DNA of 64,000 bases from an uncultured Collinsella sp. (GCA_902496115.1 CABUZK010000003.1:47787-111786); one strand, 5' to 3'. Shown: positions 45,196-54,374, numbered from the stretch's first letter. Numbers and translations: made by a program. The notes: generated from the sequence alone by a model not told the origin.

Positions 45196-45262
45196 AGTTG
45201 CGGTGAAATGGGGACTGTTTTTGCCGGTCGCGGCCTTAAACAGTCCCTATTTCACCGCAACT
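45196..45262. repeat. 25-bp inverted repeat at the 3' end of the FHA operon
   Basis: Arms 45196-45220 and 45238-45262 match with one mismatch; they contain GGGACTGTTT/AAACAGTCCC, related in style to the GTCCCC modules of the REP-like arrays. The element lies 15 bp past the stop codon of the FHA gene and could form the 3' hairpin of that transcript. Confidence 0.9.
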
Positions 45263-45277
45263 TATTTAGGAGATGAG

Positions 45278-46216
45278 TTAGAGAGCGCCGAGGAGGATGG
45301 CGTAGGTGGTGGATTCGCCGAGCTTGAGCTCGTCACCGGGGTTGAGCTGAGCGGAGCGGCCAGGCTCGACCTGGGTGCAGACGTTCGTCGCGCCGTTTAC
45401 CACCACGGTTCCGTTGGTGGACGACAGATCCTCGACGTACCAGGTATTTTGGTCATCGCACCACACGTGGGCATGGCGAGCCGAAACGTCATCGCCCACA
45501 TCGGTGATATCGCCTTCCCCCGTCGCCAGCGCACCGATCTCCACGCCCTGCTCACTCGGCTGAATCCAGCGCGGAGCGCTCACCACGTAGCCGTTTTGCA
45601 CGCGAAGCAGGCCCAGCGGATGCGCAGGCGCCGCCTCGTGATCGCCCGTGACCGTCGAGGTGCTCAGCGAGCGCGGCGTCGACGTGGCGCCGCCGCAGGT
45701 CGCATGAGCGTAGTCGATGGCATAGGTCACCGAGGATCGAACATCTGCCGAGCAACCGACGGCTACAAACAGCACCAGCACGGCCTCGGCACGTTCGGCG
45801 GGCATAAGCTCCGCCGCCTGCGACAGGCGCTCGACCGCATTGCGGTAGAGGCTCGTATCCTGATGGCATTCCTCGAGCGCCCGCACCATGGGCTCGCCAG
45901 CGGGCCCGCACACCATGTTGATCACCGCCGTGGCATTCATGGGATTGCGGCGGCGCAGGGCCAGATGCGACATGATGCGCGCGGCCGAGGTGCCGTAATC
46001 GGCAAAATAGCGCTCCTGCAGCGTGCCGACCGGAGCGCGCACGATAAAACGCGAGACCCAGGAGCGATCGGCGGCGCGGCTCTGTGGACTACGGCCGTCG
46101 GCGAGCGGGCGGCTCGAGAGCACCATGCCACATAGCTCGATATGGCTCAGGTGCGCTGCGCGTTTAAAGATGTCGAACATGGCTCCGCACGGGGTGAGCT
46201 TGATTTGAGATGCCAT
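45278..46216 (-). CDS. FHA-domain protein of a kinase operon
   Basis: 312 residues. The C-terminal FHA domain (about 225-300; SARHAHVWCDDQNTWYVEDLSSTNGTVVNG) binds phosphothreonine peptides. The N-terminal 200 residues are mostly helical and unrecognised, with 'RQPMNATAVINMVCGPAGEPMVRALEEC'-like text but no known motif. AAGGAGG straddles the stop codon of the kinase gene and serves ATG 46216, so it is co-translated with the kinase, probably its substrate or adaptor. Confidence 0.85.
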   Translation of the reverse strand: MASQIKLTPCGAMFDIFKRAAHLSHIELCGMVLSSRPLADGRSPQSRAADRSWVSRFIVRAPVGTLQERYFADYGTSAARIMSHLALRRRNPMNATAVINMVCGPAGEPMVRALEECHQDTSLYRNAVERLSQAAELMPAERAEAVLVLFVAVGCSADVRSSVTYAIDYAHATCGGATSTPRSLSTSTVTGDHEAAPAHPLGLLRVQNGYVVSAPRWIQPSEQGVEIGALATGEGDITDVGDDVSARHAHVWCDDQNTWYVEDLSSTNGTVVVNGATNVCTQVEPGRSAQLNPGDELKLGESTTYAILLGAL

Positions 46217-46219
46217 GGC

Positions 46220-48064
46220 CTAGACCTCCTTGGTCGTTGAACTCGTATCGGACGACGTCTCGGTCGTCCCGACAAAGGCGCGAACCGCCGCGGCACCACC
46301 GGCAAGCGGCGTCACCGTCTGGGTTTTTGCGCGCCGCGGCGCCGCGACGGGAAGCTCAAAGGCAAAACCCATCGACAGCAAAAACCATACGAGCGCGTAT
46401 GTTGCAATTAAGGCGGCAACAAAGCCGCTCGCTACGGCGCGCTGGGAAAACACGGTGCATGCAACCGCAATCAGCACCGGAACCTCGCAGGCAGAAAGCG
46501 CCAGTACGCCATGCAGGAACCCCGTGCGACGATCGTGCGCCATGGCGCCGGCGGCAATACCCGCCATGCCCGGCAGCGCCAGCGCGAGCGCGGCAACGAT
46601 ACCCGGCAGCGTACCGGACCACGAAATGTACCCCACGGCAACCGTCGCACGAGCACCAGACGCCAGCAGTGCCGCCGACACCACCACAACGGCCCATACG
46701 AGGCCGCAGGCAGACGCAGCGCCGATCATCGCAGCGCGACGGACCACGCGGCCGGACGCGTCCATGGGACAGGGCGTGAGCGGCTCGCCGCGAAGCGAGC
46801 GACCGACGTTTTGCGCGTAGTGGTCGCAAAACGTCGTAAGCGCCGCCTCCACCGCGGCGGGCTCGGGACGATCGCCCTGATTACACGACAGGCAGGCCAT
46901 CACCACATCGAACAGCTGAGCGTCGACAAACGCCAGCGCATCGCGCAGATCCTCGGAATTTGGATCGAGCCCCAGCTGCTGAGCCTGTTCGGCCGCGGCA
47001 AGTGCCACATCGGGCTCGCGTCGCAGCAGTTGCGTCAAGTCGCAGCCGGGCGCGTGGGCGCCGACGGGATAATCGGGCAGCGTATCCATCTTGAGACGAT
47101 AAGGGCTGGCGATATCGCGCGTCTTTTTGCGCGAGCCCGAAGTACCCGACGTGCCCGGCGCTACTTCGTACGGCGCGACACCGGCGATGAGCTCATAGAC
47201 CGTGCTCGCCGCGGCATACACGTCGATTGCCGGCGACATGCGCAAAACGCGCAGGTCGGCAATATCGTCGGTGAGCATCTCGGGCGGAGCGTAGGCAACC
47301 GTCGCGCGACGCAACGTGGCGTAGCGCTCTGTAAAGGACTCCCTGCCGCCGGTTCCCGCCACCGCAGAGGCGGGCTCGAGCGCCAGCGACGAGCCAAAAT
47401 CGATGAGGCACAAATCGAACGTGCCTTCGGCAAGCTGTCGGTCGAGCGGCAGGCGCGCCGTGCGCACCATAATATTGGCCGGCGAGATGTCGCGATGGAC
47501 GAACCCCTCCCCCACCAAGCTCATGCGGCAGAGCAGATCGAACAGGTCGCGACCCAGGCGCGCCGCCACGAGCGGCGACAGACGCCCGGCATCGTCCACG
47601 GCAAGGCGTGGGCGCAGGCGAGCGAGCGTCTCGCCCTCGACCCACTCCATGACAATCGCGGGCACGCCGTCGACCTCGCCCCACCCGTACAAGCGGGGAA
47701 AGCCCTTAAGGCCCGAAAGGGCACGATGGCATTCATATTCCTCGCGAAACGCCGCCTTGAACTTGGTGACCAGCGCCTCGTGGGCGACATCGTCATCAAA
47801 TTCGTCGCGCGTTGGCAAGATGAGCTGCTTGAGCGCCACGGCCTCGCCCTGCGCGTTGACGGCACGCGTCACACGGCCGATACCACCACGGCGCATGGTG
47901 GCGTCATCGGCAAATAGCATCGTAAAACGGCGAAGGTAGGCGGGAAGCTCGTCCGTGCCCAGGGCGACGGCCGGCTCAAACCCGTCGACGCGCGCCAGGC
48001 GCAGGCCCACCATGGGATCACGGTTGAGCGACTGGGCTGCCGCAGAAGCGAGATCGTTCGTCAT
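46220..48064 (-). CDS. Membrane Ser/Thr protein kinase (divergent)
   Basis: 614 residues. Kinase domain about 55-430: glycine loop GGIGRV, Lys in AVALKQL, catalytic loop HRDISPANIM (Ser replaces the usual Lys of HRDxKPxN) and DFG in LIDFGSS. The C-terminal part has four membrane helices (about 455-590), so the kinase domain is cytoplasmic. Its ATGA start overlaps the stop of the secreted-protein gene, and the FHA gene follows directly. The modified catalytic loop may lower or alter activity. Confidence 0.88.
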   Translation of the reverse strand: MTNDLASAAAQSLNRDPMVGLRLARVDGFEPAVALGTDELPAYLRRFTMLFADDATMRRGGIGRVTRAVNAQGEAVALKQLILPTRDEFDDDVAHEALVTKFKAAFREEYECHRALSGLKGFPRLYGWGEVDGVPAIVMEWVEGETLARLRPRLAVDDAGRLSPLVAARLGRDLFDLLCRMSLVGEGFVHRDISPANIMVRTARLPLDRQLAEGTFDLCLIDFGSSLALEPASAVAGTGGRESFTERYATLRRATVAYAPPEMLTDDIADLRVLRMSPAIDVYAAASTVYELIAGVAPYEVAPGTSGTSGSRKKTRDIASPYRLKMDTLPDYPVGAHAPGCDLTQLLRREPDVALAAAEQAQQLGLDPNSEDLRDALAFVDAQLFDVVMACLSCNQGDRPEPAAVEAALTTFCDHYAQNVGRSLRGEPLTPCPMDASGRVVRRAAMIGAASACGLVWAVVVVSAALLASGARATVAVGYISWSGTLPGIVAALALALPGMAGIAAGAMAHDRRTGFLHGVLALSACEVPVLIAVACTVFSQRAVASGFVAALIATYALVWFLLSMGFAFELPVAAPRRAKTQTVTPLAGGAAAVRAFVGTTETSSDTSSTTKEV

Positions 48065-48966
48065 AGGGCGATCGCCGCCAGGCTATTGTTGAAGTTGTTA
48101 AGCGCAATGTCATCATCGCCGTAATGCCCCATCCATTGGCACAGGTTGGTGTAGCAGCCCCATAGGTTGGCGTACTGCCGATACCACTTTGAGTGGGGAG
48201 AAAACGTTTGCCGGCCAAACTCGGCACGGATGACAAACATATCGTTGGCCAGGCTATCGCACGGCCCGGTATCGCCTGTTGCGTTATAGGTCGAGACCGC
48301 GCTATTTGCCCGAGAGACATAGCCGTCGAGCATATTGCACTTGGTCACGAGCCAGCTGTGTATGCTTTCCTCCTCGGCGGTCGAAAGGCCGCTGGAGCTT
48401 GTATTGCCACCGGTGTTGCCGCCCGTCAAGCTGTCGCCCCCAGACCCGCCGGAGGCGGAGCCCGAACCGGAGCCACCGCTCGAGTTCGACGAATCGGAGC
48501 TGGAGCCAGACGAACCGGAGCCGCCAGGTTTCCCCGACTGCTGCGTATCCTGACCCTTTTGCTGCTCGGCCTTGTTTACGACGGTCGAAACGCTGTTATC
48601 GGAAAGGTGATGGATGATCTTGGTGTTGGTGAGCACGATGGTCTTGCCGTTGGCAAGCGTGATTTCGTTGTCCGACGCCTCGGCGCTGCCCGCGTCGTCG
48701 ACACCAAACACGACGTGCGTGACTACGCTCGCCCAGGCGTATCCGGTTGTGGTGCCCAAATCGCTTTTGGCCTTGTGCCCCACGCGCAACTCGCGCGCGG
48801 TACGCGCTTGCACCATAGGTGGCACAGCCAAACCGTAGGCAGAAACGCCGGCAACGACCAGCGCCAGCGAACAGGACAGCAGCACACACGCCCGAGGCGC
48901 CAGGCCCAGCCGGCGCCGCATGCGCACCGCGGCGCCATGCTTTGTCTGAGTGCCCCCGGGCCGCAT
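48061..48966 (-). CDS. Membrane-anchored extracellular protein of the kinase operon
   Basis: 301 residues. A basic N terminus and one signal-anchor (about 24-48, ACVLLSCSLALVVAGVSAYGLAV) are followed by an extracellular region (LGTTTGYAWASVVTHVVFGVDD, ANGKTIVLTN), a long Ser/Gly linker (about 145-190) and a C-terminal domain with several Cys (VTKCNMLDGYVSRANSAVSTYN, LWGCYTNLCQWMGHYGDDD). Not recognised. The start at 48966 follows GGAGGAG. It heads the operon with the kinase and FHA genes and may provide the outside sensor or the exported effector. Confidence 0.78.
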   Translation of the reverse strand: MRPGGTQTKHGAAVRMRRRLGLAPRACVLLSCSLALVVAGVSAYGLAVPPMVQARTARELRVGHKAKSDLGTTTGYAWASVVTHVVFGVDDAGSAEASDNEITLANGKTIVLTNTKIIHHLSDNSVSTVVNKAEQQKGQDTQQSGKPGGSGSSGSSSDSSNSSGGSGSGSASGGSGGDSLTGGNTGGNTSSSGLSTAEEESIHSWLVTKCNMLDGYVSRANSAVSTYNATGDTGPCDSLANDMFVIRAEFGRQTFSPHSKWYRQYANLWGCYTNLCQWMGHYGDDDIALNNFNNSLAAIAL

Positions 48967-49050
48967 GCGTTCTCCTCCAACAAAAACACGCCGCTTAAAA
49001 GCGGCGCATTCTTTCATATCCACATTTGAGTGTATCAGCGAACCAAAAAG

Positions 49051-49136
49051 GTTGCGCAACGAATGGGCAAATACGAGGTGCAAGTGGACCCATCCACGCG
49101 ATAAGCGGATGAAAAGCAGGTTTGTTGCACAACAAA
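49051..49136. promoter_or_regulatory. Two TGTTG-N2-CAACA-type palindromes upstream of the kinase operon
   Basis: GTTGCGCAAC at 49051-49060 and TTTGTTG-CA-CAACAAA at 49121-49136, both in the region ahead of the secreted-protein gene. They are related to the perfect palindromes at 9377 and 17839. Candidate operator sites. Confidence 0.45.
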
Positions 49137-49209
49137 TGCATGAACACGTGCCCAATTATGAGCGCCCCGTGCGGCAGGCCGACGGGACATGCCGCGGAGC
49201 TGACGCCAC

Positions 49210-49806
49210 CTAAATCGCGCGGCGGGCCTCGATGGCGCGGCCAAGCGTAAGCTCGTCGGCATACTCCAAGTCGCCGCCCACGGGAAGGCCGCTTGCCAGA
49301 CGCGACACCTCGACGCCCAACGGCTTGATGGTGCGGGCCAGATAGCTCGCCGTGGTCTCGCCCTCAATATTGGGGTTGGTGGCGATGATGACCTCGTGGA
49401 TGTCCTCGTGGCCCAAGCGTGCCAGCAGCTCTCGAATGTGCAGCTGCTCGGGGCCAATCTTGTCCATGGGACTGATCACGCCGCCCAATACGTGGTAGAG
49501 GCCGTGGTAGCTGCCCGTGCGCTCGATCGCCTGGACATCGCGCGGCTCGCCCACCACGCAAATACGAGTGGTATCGCGCATCGGGTCCTGGCAGATGGAG
49601 CACTCGTCGGCCGTGGCGTAGTTAAAGCAACGGCTGCAAAAGTGGACCTCCTGCTTGACCTCCAGGATGGCCTCGGCCAGGCGGCGGGCCTCCTCGGCAT
49701 CGGCCTCGAGCAGGTAATAGGCGATGCGCTGGGCCGACTTGGGACCAATGCCCGGCAGACGGCCCAGCTCATCGAGCAGTTTTTGCAGACTGTGATTCGC
49801 ACTCAT
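49210..49806 (-). CDS. recR: RecR recombination mediator
   Basis: 198 residues, normal for RecR. N-terminal HhH (LGRLPGIGPKSAQRIAYYLL), zinc finger CSRCFNYATADECSICQDPMRD (about 57-78) and Toprim domain (CVVGEPRDVQAIERTGSYHGLYHVLGG). With RecF/RecO it loads RecA at gaps. The start at 49806 lacks a clear ribosome site and probably relies on coupling to ybaB, 13 bp upstream. Confidence 0.97.
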   Translation of the reverse strand: MSANHSLQKLLDELGRLPGIGPKSAQRIAYYLLEADAEEARRLAEAILEVKQEVHFCSRCFNYATADECSICQDPMRDTTRICVVGEPRDVQAIERTGSYHGLYHVLGGVISPMDKIGPEQLHIRELLARLGHEDIHEVIIATNPNIEGETTASYLARTIKPLGVEVSRLASGLPVGGDLEYADELTLGRAIEARRAI

Positions 49807-49819
49807 ATATATGCGTGTC

Positions 49820-50140
49820 TTAGAACGGCATGCCCGGGATGTTGAGGCCGCCGGTGATGGCGCCCATCTGCTTGTTAGCAAGCTCGTTGACGCCGCGGAC
49901 GGCCTCGTTGACGGCAGCCATGATCATGTCCTGCAGCATATCGACGTCCTCGGGATCGAGGGCATCGGGATCGATGGTGAGGTTGACGAGCTCCATCTCG
50001 CCGTTAACGGTCACCTTGACCATGCCGCCGCCGGCAGAGGCGTCGACGGTCTGGGACTTGAGATTCTCCTGCGCGGCGGCAAGCTGCTCCTGCATCTTGC
50101 GAGCCTGCTTCATCATCTGCTGCATGTTCATACCGGCCAT
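49820..50140 (-). CDS. ybaB: YbaB/EbfC nucleoid-associated protein
   Basis: 106 residues. The N terminus MNMQQMMKQARKMQEQLAAAQENL and KVTVNGEMELVNLTIDPDAL are diagnostic of the YbaB family, a small dimeric DNA-binding protein. The order dnaX-ybaB-recR is widespread, though here dnaX is separated from ybaB by a plus-strand gene. AAAGGAGC precedes ATG 50140. Confidence 0.96.
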   Translation of the reverse strand: MAGMNMQQMMKQARKMQEQLAAAQENLKSQTVDASAGGGMVKVTVNGEMELVNLTIDPDALDPEDVDMLQDMIMAAVNEAVRGVNELANKQMGAITGGLNIPGMPF

Positions 50141-50479
50141 GATGGCTCCTTTACGTGCGGCCGCACGCCGAGCTGCAAGGGCAGCCGGAGCACGGCGGGA
50201 CTTTCAAACTCAAAAATCGTACCACGGCGCGCGGCGAGAGAGCGGGGCGGACGTGTTACCTCAGTCGATATACATGTCCTCCAATACAAACCGCACTCAA
50301 AGATTATACAAGGTCGAATTATGCAAGGTTGCATAATATCGCACACTCAATCTAGTAGAGCCGAATCCGGCATTTCATGTGCGCCACTAAATAGCTAAAT
50401 GCCGAACCGCTGCTCGAGGCGGCGCACATGGCGGCAGGGTATAATTTGATTGCCATAGATAGTAATTTGGAGGTGCCCC
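50141..50479. promoter_or_regulatory. Divergent region with ybaB-recR promoter and palindrome
   Basis: On the minus strand TATAAT (50303-50308) is a good -10 box for ybaB-recR. The perfect dyad ATTATGCAA-GG-TTGCATAAT (50318-50337) covers the expected -35 position, as a repressor site would. A plus-strand TATAAT (50440-50445) lies 40 bp before the hypothetical gene. No other gene is seen. Confidence 0.55.
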
Positions 50480-50953
50480 ATGAATGCCCCCAACGCGCTC
50501 CAAAACATCCGCTCAAAACACCCCGTTGCATATGTGGTTCTCTATCTCTTTGTCGGCTGGGCATTGCTGGTTGTCATCACCCATGCCATAGCTTTTGGAG
50601 CAGAACTGCTGATAGCCAGCTCGGACCAGCCCGTCGTCAAATGGGAGACAACCGATGAGTGCACCGACGGAACCCGAACCGTCTACTACAACAGCCCGTC
50701 CCTCTATCAAGAGTTCAAGGTCAAGATAAAGGACTTCAAGATTGTCGATGCCGAGCTAGGCGTTTATTTGGCAATCGGAGCAACCATTAACGCCGAGCAA
50801 GTCGAGTACACGGACAGCCATGCGACGTATCGTATCGACCTCAGCATCCTAGGCCGACCGTCACGCACCTGTCTGCTCAAATGCGACATACGCGGCACCA
50901 CACTACACATGTCCGAAATACAGATGCGCCCGGACAAGGGGTCCTCTTCTTGA
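50480..50953 (+). CDS. Hypothetical membrane-anchored protein
   Basis: 157 residues with one N-terminal membrane segment (about 17-45, YVVLYLFVGWALLVVITHAIAFGAELLI) and a mainly beta C-terminal domain (FKVKIKDFKIVDAELGVYLAIGATINAEQVEY). No family recognised. TTGGAGG precedes the ATG. It interrupts the usual dnaX-ybaB neighbourhood, converging on dnaX with only 21 bp between the stop codons, and its codon use is less GC biased than its neighbours, so it may be an insertion. Confidence 0.75.
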   Translation: MNAPNALQNIRSKHPVAYVVLYLFVGWALLVVITHAIAFGAELLIASSDQPVVKWETTDECTDGTRTVYYNSPSLYQEFKVKIKDFKIVDAELGVYLAIGATINAEQVEYTDSHATYRIDLSILGRPSRTCLLKCDIRGTTLHMSEIQMRPDKGSSS

Positions 50954-50974
50954 GCAGTATACCCGCCTGCGCAG

Positions 50975-53473
50975 CTACTCCACCGGCTTGAAGATGGTGG
51001 CCTGGCCAAAGACGCTGCGGATGAGGGCCTTGGCCTCGTCCTCGGTCTGCGGGATGCTCGGGGCTGCGCCCTGATGGCCGAAGGGGCTGCCAGCACCGGG
51101 ATTGGATTCCCAGGGAGCGGCGGGGACGTCGTCGTTTGCAGAGGCTGCGGGTGCCACAGCAGCGGCCTTGGTCGCGGACGCCGCACCCGGCACGTCGAAC
51201 GGGGGCAGATCGTCCCCGCCGGCATCGGCAGCAAAACCACCGACCATAGCATCGTCGTAGGGCACCTGCTCGGATTCCCATGGCGCAGCCTGCGCAGGCG
51301 GCTGATCCATGGGGACGGACGCGCGCTCGGGCGCTCGGGGCGCGGGCTCGGTCGGGAGCTTGCCCGTGGCAGGAGCACCGGCAGGGTTGTCGGAGCGCAG
51401 CCAAGGGGCCTTGGCCAGGTCGGATGACTTGGGCGCAGGCGCGGCAGCGGACTTGGGCGCGGGGATCGGAGCAGCCGGTTTGGGCGCAGCGGGTTCAGGC
51501 GCCGACGGGGTCGGTGCCGCTACCGGCGCCGCTTTTGGCTGCGTCGCGCTGGCGCTCGAGGATGCAGGGGGCACCGAGGACACGGGTTGCGGGTCCGCAG
51601 ATACCGCAACCCGTGCAGATGGAGAATGCTCCTCATGTTGAGGAGCCGGCGCGCCACCCCCATCCAGGACATAGTCGACGGTACGACGACCGAAGACCGC
51701 GCAGACCGTCGGCAGGACCACCGACTGCGTATCGGCGCGACCGAGCATCTTGATGGCAAAAGTCGAACCCGCGGGGAACGAGACCGTGAGCTTGGAGCCG
51801 TCGTCGGCCGTGGCGCGGGCGTTGAGCAAAAGCCCTGCGTAGGAGGCCTGACGAGCCTTGACGCGCTCGACGACCTCGGCCCATTTGCGCTGGAGCTCGC
51901 CGGCGTCCTCAACCGCGGGGGTCTCGGCAGCACCGGCGGCGGCAACCTGGGCGGCGTTGTTGGGCTTGGACACCGACACGGTCGATGCAGCAGGCGCGGA
52001 AGCCGGAGCCGCAACGGGCTGAGGCGCGGGGGCCGGCGCAGGCTGAGGTGCAGGCGCTGCAGGCTTGGAAGCTGACACGGACGCAGGACGGGGCGCAGGC
52101 TGGGCAGCCGGAACAGCAGCTCCGCGGTCCCAAGGCATGCCACCCTGGCGCGCGGACGTAGCAGCAGGGGCAGCGGATGCCGCCGGAGCGGCAGCACGGG
52201 CGCCCGAAATGAGCGTCGGCTGTTGGGCAGCAGCGGGTACGGATGCTGCAGGCGCGGCGGCCTGAGCAGCAGCCACGCTCGCCGGCACGGCGGCATTGGC
52301 AACCATGGCCTCCAGGCGTGCCACGCGCTCGGCCAATGCCTCAATCGTTATATCAGCCTCGGGACGTGCCAGACGCGTGCAGGCAATCTCGAGCACCAGG
52401 CGCACGTCGCTCGCGCCCCTCATCTCCAGTGCGGCATCGTCAAGCACTGTCAGCACACGGGCCAGGCGGTCGGCAGGATGCTCGCCAAAGGCAGCGGCCT
52501 CGGCAGCAAGCACCTCGGCCTGCTCGGAGCCGCCCTCAAACAGCTCGGCACGGGCACCGGCAACGCAGGCAACGTACACGTCACGCACATGCGCCACCAG
52601 GTCGCGCGTCAGCTCCAGCAGGTCGTTTCCTTCCTCGACCTGCGCACGGATCAGTCCATATAGCTCGGCAACATCGCGATCGGCAATGGCGCGGGAAAAC
52701 TCGCCCAGAATCTGGTCCGAAACCTCGCCTAAAAGCGAGCGGGCGTCGTCCGCATGCACAGAACCGTTGCCAAAGACGCTCAGCTGCTCCAGCGTGGACA
52801 ACGCGTCGCGCATACCGCCCTTGGCATGGCGCGCCACAATGGCGAGTGCCTCGTCGTCGTAATCGAAGCCCTCCTGCTCGCACACGTAGGACAGGCGATG
52901 CTCGATATCCTCGTTGCCGATGCGGTGGAAATCGAAGCGCTGGCAGCGCGAGAGGATGGTCTCCAGAATCTTTTGCGGGTCGGTGGTGCACAGCACAAAG
53001 ATCACGTGCGCCGGCGGCTCCTCAAGCGTCTTGAGCAGCGCGTTGAACGCCGCCGTCGTGAGCATGTGGACCTCGTCGATGATATAGATCTTGTACTTGC
53101 CGCGCACCGGGGCAAAGTTGACGGAGTTGATGATCTCCTCGCGCACATTGTCCACGCCCGTGCGAGAGGCGGCATCGAGCTCGTAGACATCGGGGTGGTT
53201 ACCCTCGGCAATGAGCTCGCACTCCTCGCAAGTACCGTCGGGCATGCAGCCGCTTGCACCCTCGGCGCGCGCCGCCTCGGCATTGCGGCACAGCAGCGCC
53301 TTGGCCAGAATGCGCGCCATGGTGGTCTTGCCCGTGCCGCGCGGTCCGCAGAACAGGTAGGCGTGGGACAGGCGCCCCTCGGTGATGGCGTGCTCGAGCG
53401 TCGAGACGATATGCTGCTGGCCCACCACGGAGTCAAAGGTGAGCGGGCGATACTTTCGGTACAACGATTCCAT
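50975..53473 (-). CDS. dnaX: DNA polymerase III subunit gamma/tau
   Basis: 832 residues. The clamp-loader ATPase core (about 1-370) shows Walker A GPRGTGKTT (about 43-51), the four-Cys zinc site ending in CMPDGTCEEC, Walker B IYIIDEVHML and the SRC motif in ILSRCQRF. About 450 residues of Ala/Pro-rich low-complexity C terminus follow, with one structured island (ELQRKWAEVVERVKARQASYAGLLLNARA, about 560-640), as in other actinobacterial tau proteins. No slippery A-run is seen, so programmed frameshifting to gamma is unlikely. GGGGGAGC precedes ATG 53473. Confidence 0.96.
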   Translation of the reverse strand: MESLYRKYRPLTFDSVVGQQHIVSTLEHAITEGRLSHAYLFCGPRGTGKTTMARILAKALLCRNAEAARAEGASGCMPDGTCEECELIAEGNHPDVYELDAASRTGVDNVREEIINSVNFAPVRGKYKIYIIDEVHMLTTAAFNALLKTLEEPPAHVIFVLCTTDPQKILETILSRCQRFDFHRIGNEDIEHRLSYVCEQEGFDYDDEALAIVARHAKGGMRDALSTLEQLSVFGNGSVHADDARSLLGEVSDQILGEFSRAIADRDVAELYGLIRAQVEEGNDLLELTRDLVAHVRDVYVACVAGARAELFEGGSEQAEVLAAEAAAFGEHPADRLARVLTVLDDAALEMRGASDVRLVLEIACTRLARPEADITIEALAERVARLEAMVANAAVPASVAAAQAAAPAASVPAAAQQPTLISGARAAAPAASAAPAATSARQGGMPWDRGAAVPAAQPAPRPASVSASKPAAPAPQPAPAPAPQPVAAPASAPAASTVSVSKPNNAAQVAAAGAAETPAVEDAGELQRKWAEVVERVKARQASYAGLLLNARATADDGSKLTVSFPAGSTFAIKMLGRADTQSVVLPTVCAVFGRRTVDYVLDGGGAPAPQHEEHSPSARVAVSADPQPVSSVPPASSSASATQPKAAPVAAPTPSAPEPAAPKPAAPIPAPKSAAAPAPKSSDLAKAPWLRSDNPAGAPATGKLPTEPAPRAPERASVPMDQPPAQAAPWESEQVPYDDAMVGGFAADAGGDDLPPFDVPGAASATKAAAVAPAASANDDVPAAPWESNPGAGSPFGHQGAAPSIPQTEDEAKALIRSVFGQATIFKPVE

Positions 53474-53589
53474 GGGTGCTCCCCCGGGTATACTGAGTCT
53501 TGTTGCCGCGGCGGCCATGCGGTCGCACGGCATACTGCATTCCATAATAACCCGTACGGCGAGCCCGCCGCGATAGGAGTCCAAAGAGC

Positions 53590-54306
53590 ATGGCAGACGC
53601 AGAGAGCAACCTCGTTCCCTCCGAAGCAGCCGACCAGGTCGAGGTCGCGCTCGAGGAGCAGGCCGCAGCCGACGACGGCATCCTGTACCTCAACGAGTAC
53701 CAGTACGAAAACGACCTGGTCACCGACTTCGCCCGCCTGGTCGCCTCGCCCAGGCGTCGCGGCTCGCTGTATGTCGCCGCGGCAATTGCCGCGCTCATCG
53801 GCATCGGCATGTTGGTGGCCGGCGGCAACTGGATCAAGTTTGGCGTCGTCCTGATCGTATTCGGCGCTTTTTTGGCCTGGTGGAGCAAAAACCTGCACCA
53901 CACCCTCGCCCGCGACTTTATCGACGCCGTCGAGGCCGACGAGTCCATGGGTGGCCGCTATCGCCGCGTCGCCGCCAACGAGGACGGCCTGATGGTTTGG
54001 GGCAAGAGCGGCAAGTCGCAGTTCTTCCCGTTTGAAAAGCTCGACCACGTGCTCGACGGCGAGCGCATCTTTGTGGCCATGTTCGCCGACCAGGGCGTGA
54101 CGATTCCCAAGGACACCTTCGTCCGTGGCGATGCCGAGCAGTTCGGTCCCTTCCTCAAGGCCCGCATCAACAAAAAACTCCGCATCGAGACCAAGAAGAA
54201 GAAAATGAAGGCCGAGAAGGCCGCCGCCGAGGCCAAGCAGGGCGACAAGCCCCAGGAGACCAAGGGCAAGCAGCGCAAGCAGAAGAAGAACAAGAAGAAG
54301 CGCTAG
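53590..54306 (+). CDS. YcxB-like membrane protein
   Basis: 238 residues. Acidic N terminus, two adjacent membrane helices (about 57-100), a YcxB-like C-terminal domain (RYRRVAANEDGLMVWGKSGKSQFFPFEKLDHVLDGERIFVAMF) and a Lys-rich tail of about 35 residues (KKKKMKAEKAAAEAKQ). Function is unknown; the tail could bind nucleic acid or acidic lipid. TAGGAG lies upstream of ATG 53590. It is divergent from dnaX and stands ahead of the kinase cluster. Confidence 0.82.
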   Translation: MADAESNLVPSEAADQVEVALEEQAAADDGILYLNEYQYENDLVTDFARLVASPRRRGSLYVAAAIAALIGIGMLVAGGNWIKFGVVLIVFGAFLAWWSKNLHHTLARDFIDAVEADESMGGRYRRVAANEDGLMVWGKSGKSQFFPFEKLDHVLDGERIFVAMFADQGVTIPKDTFVRGDAEQFGPFLKARINKKLRIETKKKKMKAEKAAAEAKQGDKPQETKGKQRKQKKNKKKR

Positions 54307-54343
54307 GCCGGACGCAAGGTCCAGACCCCAGACGGAGCTTAAA

Positions 54344-54374
54344 TTGAATGTCGCCCACCTGCGCGTGCTACACT
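54344..54374 (+). promoter_or_regulatory. Possible promoter of the kinase/cell-wall cluster
   Basis: TTGAAT (54344-54349) and TACACT (54369-54374) are separated by 19 nt, 80 bp before the first kinase gene. The spacing is a little long; low-certainty call. Confidence 0.35.

Noticed and set aside
50975..53473. Programmed frameshift in dnaX giving a short gamma subunit
   Set aside because: No A-rich slippery heptamer with a following hairpin could be found in the gene; the single long tau form is the simpler reading.
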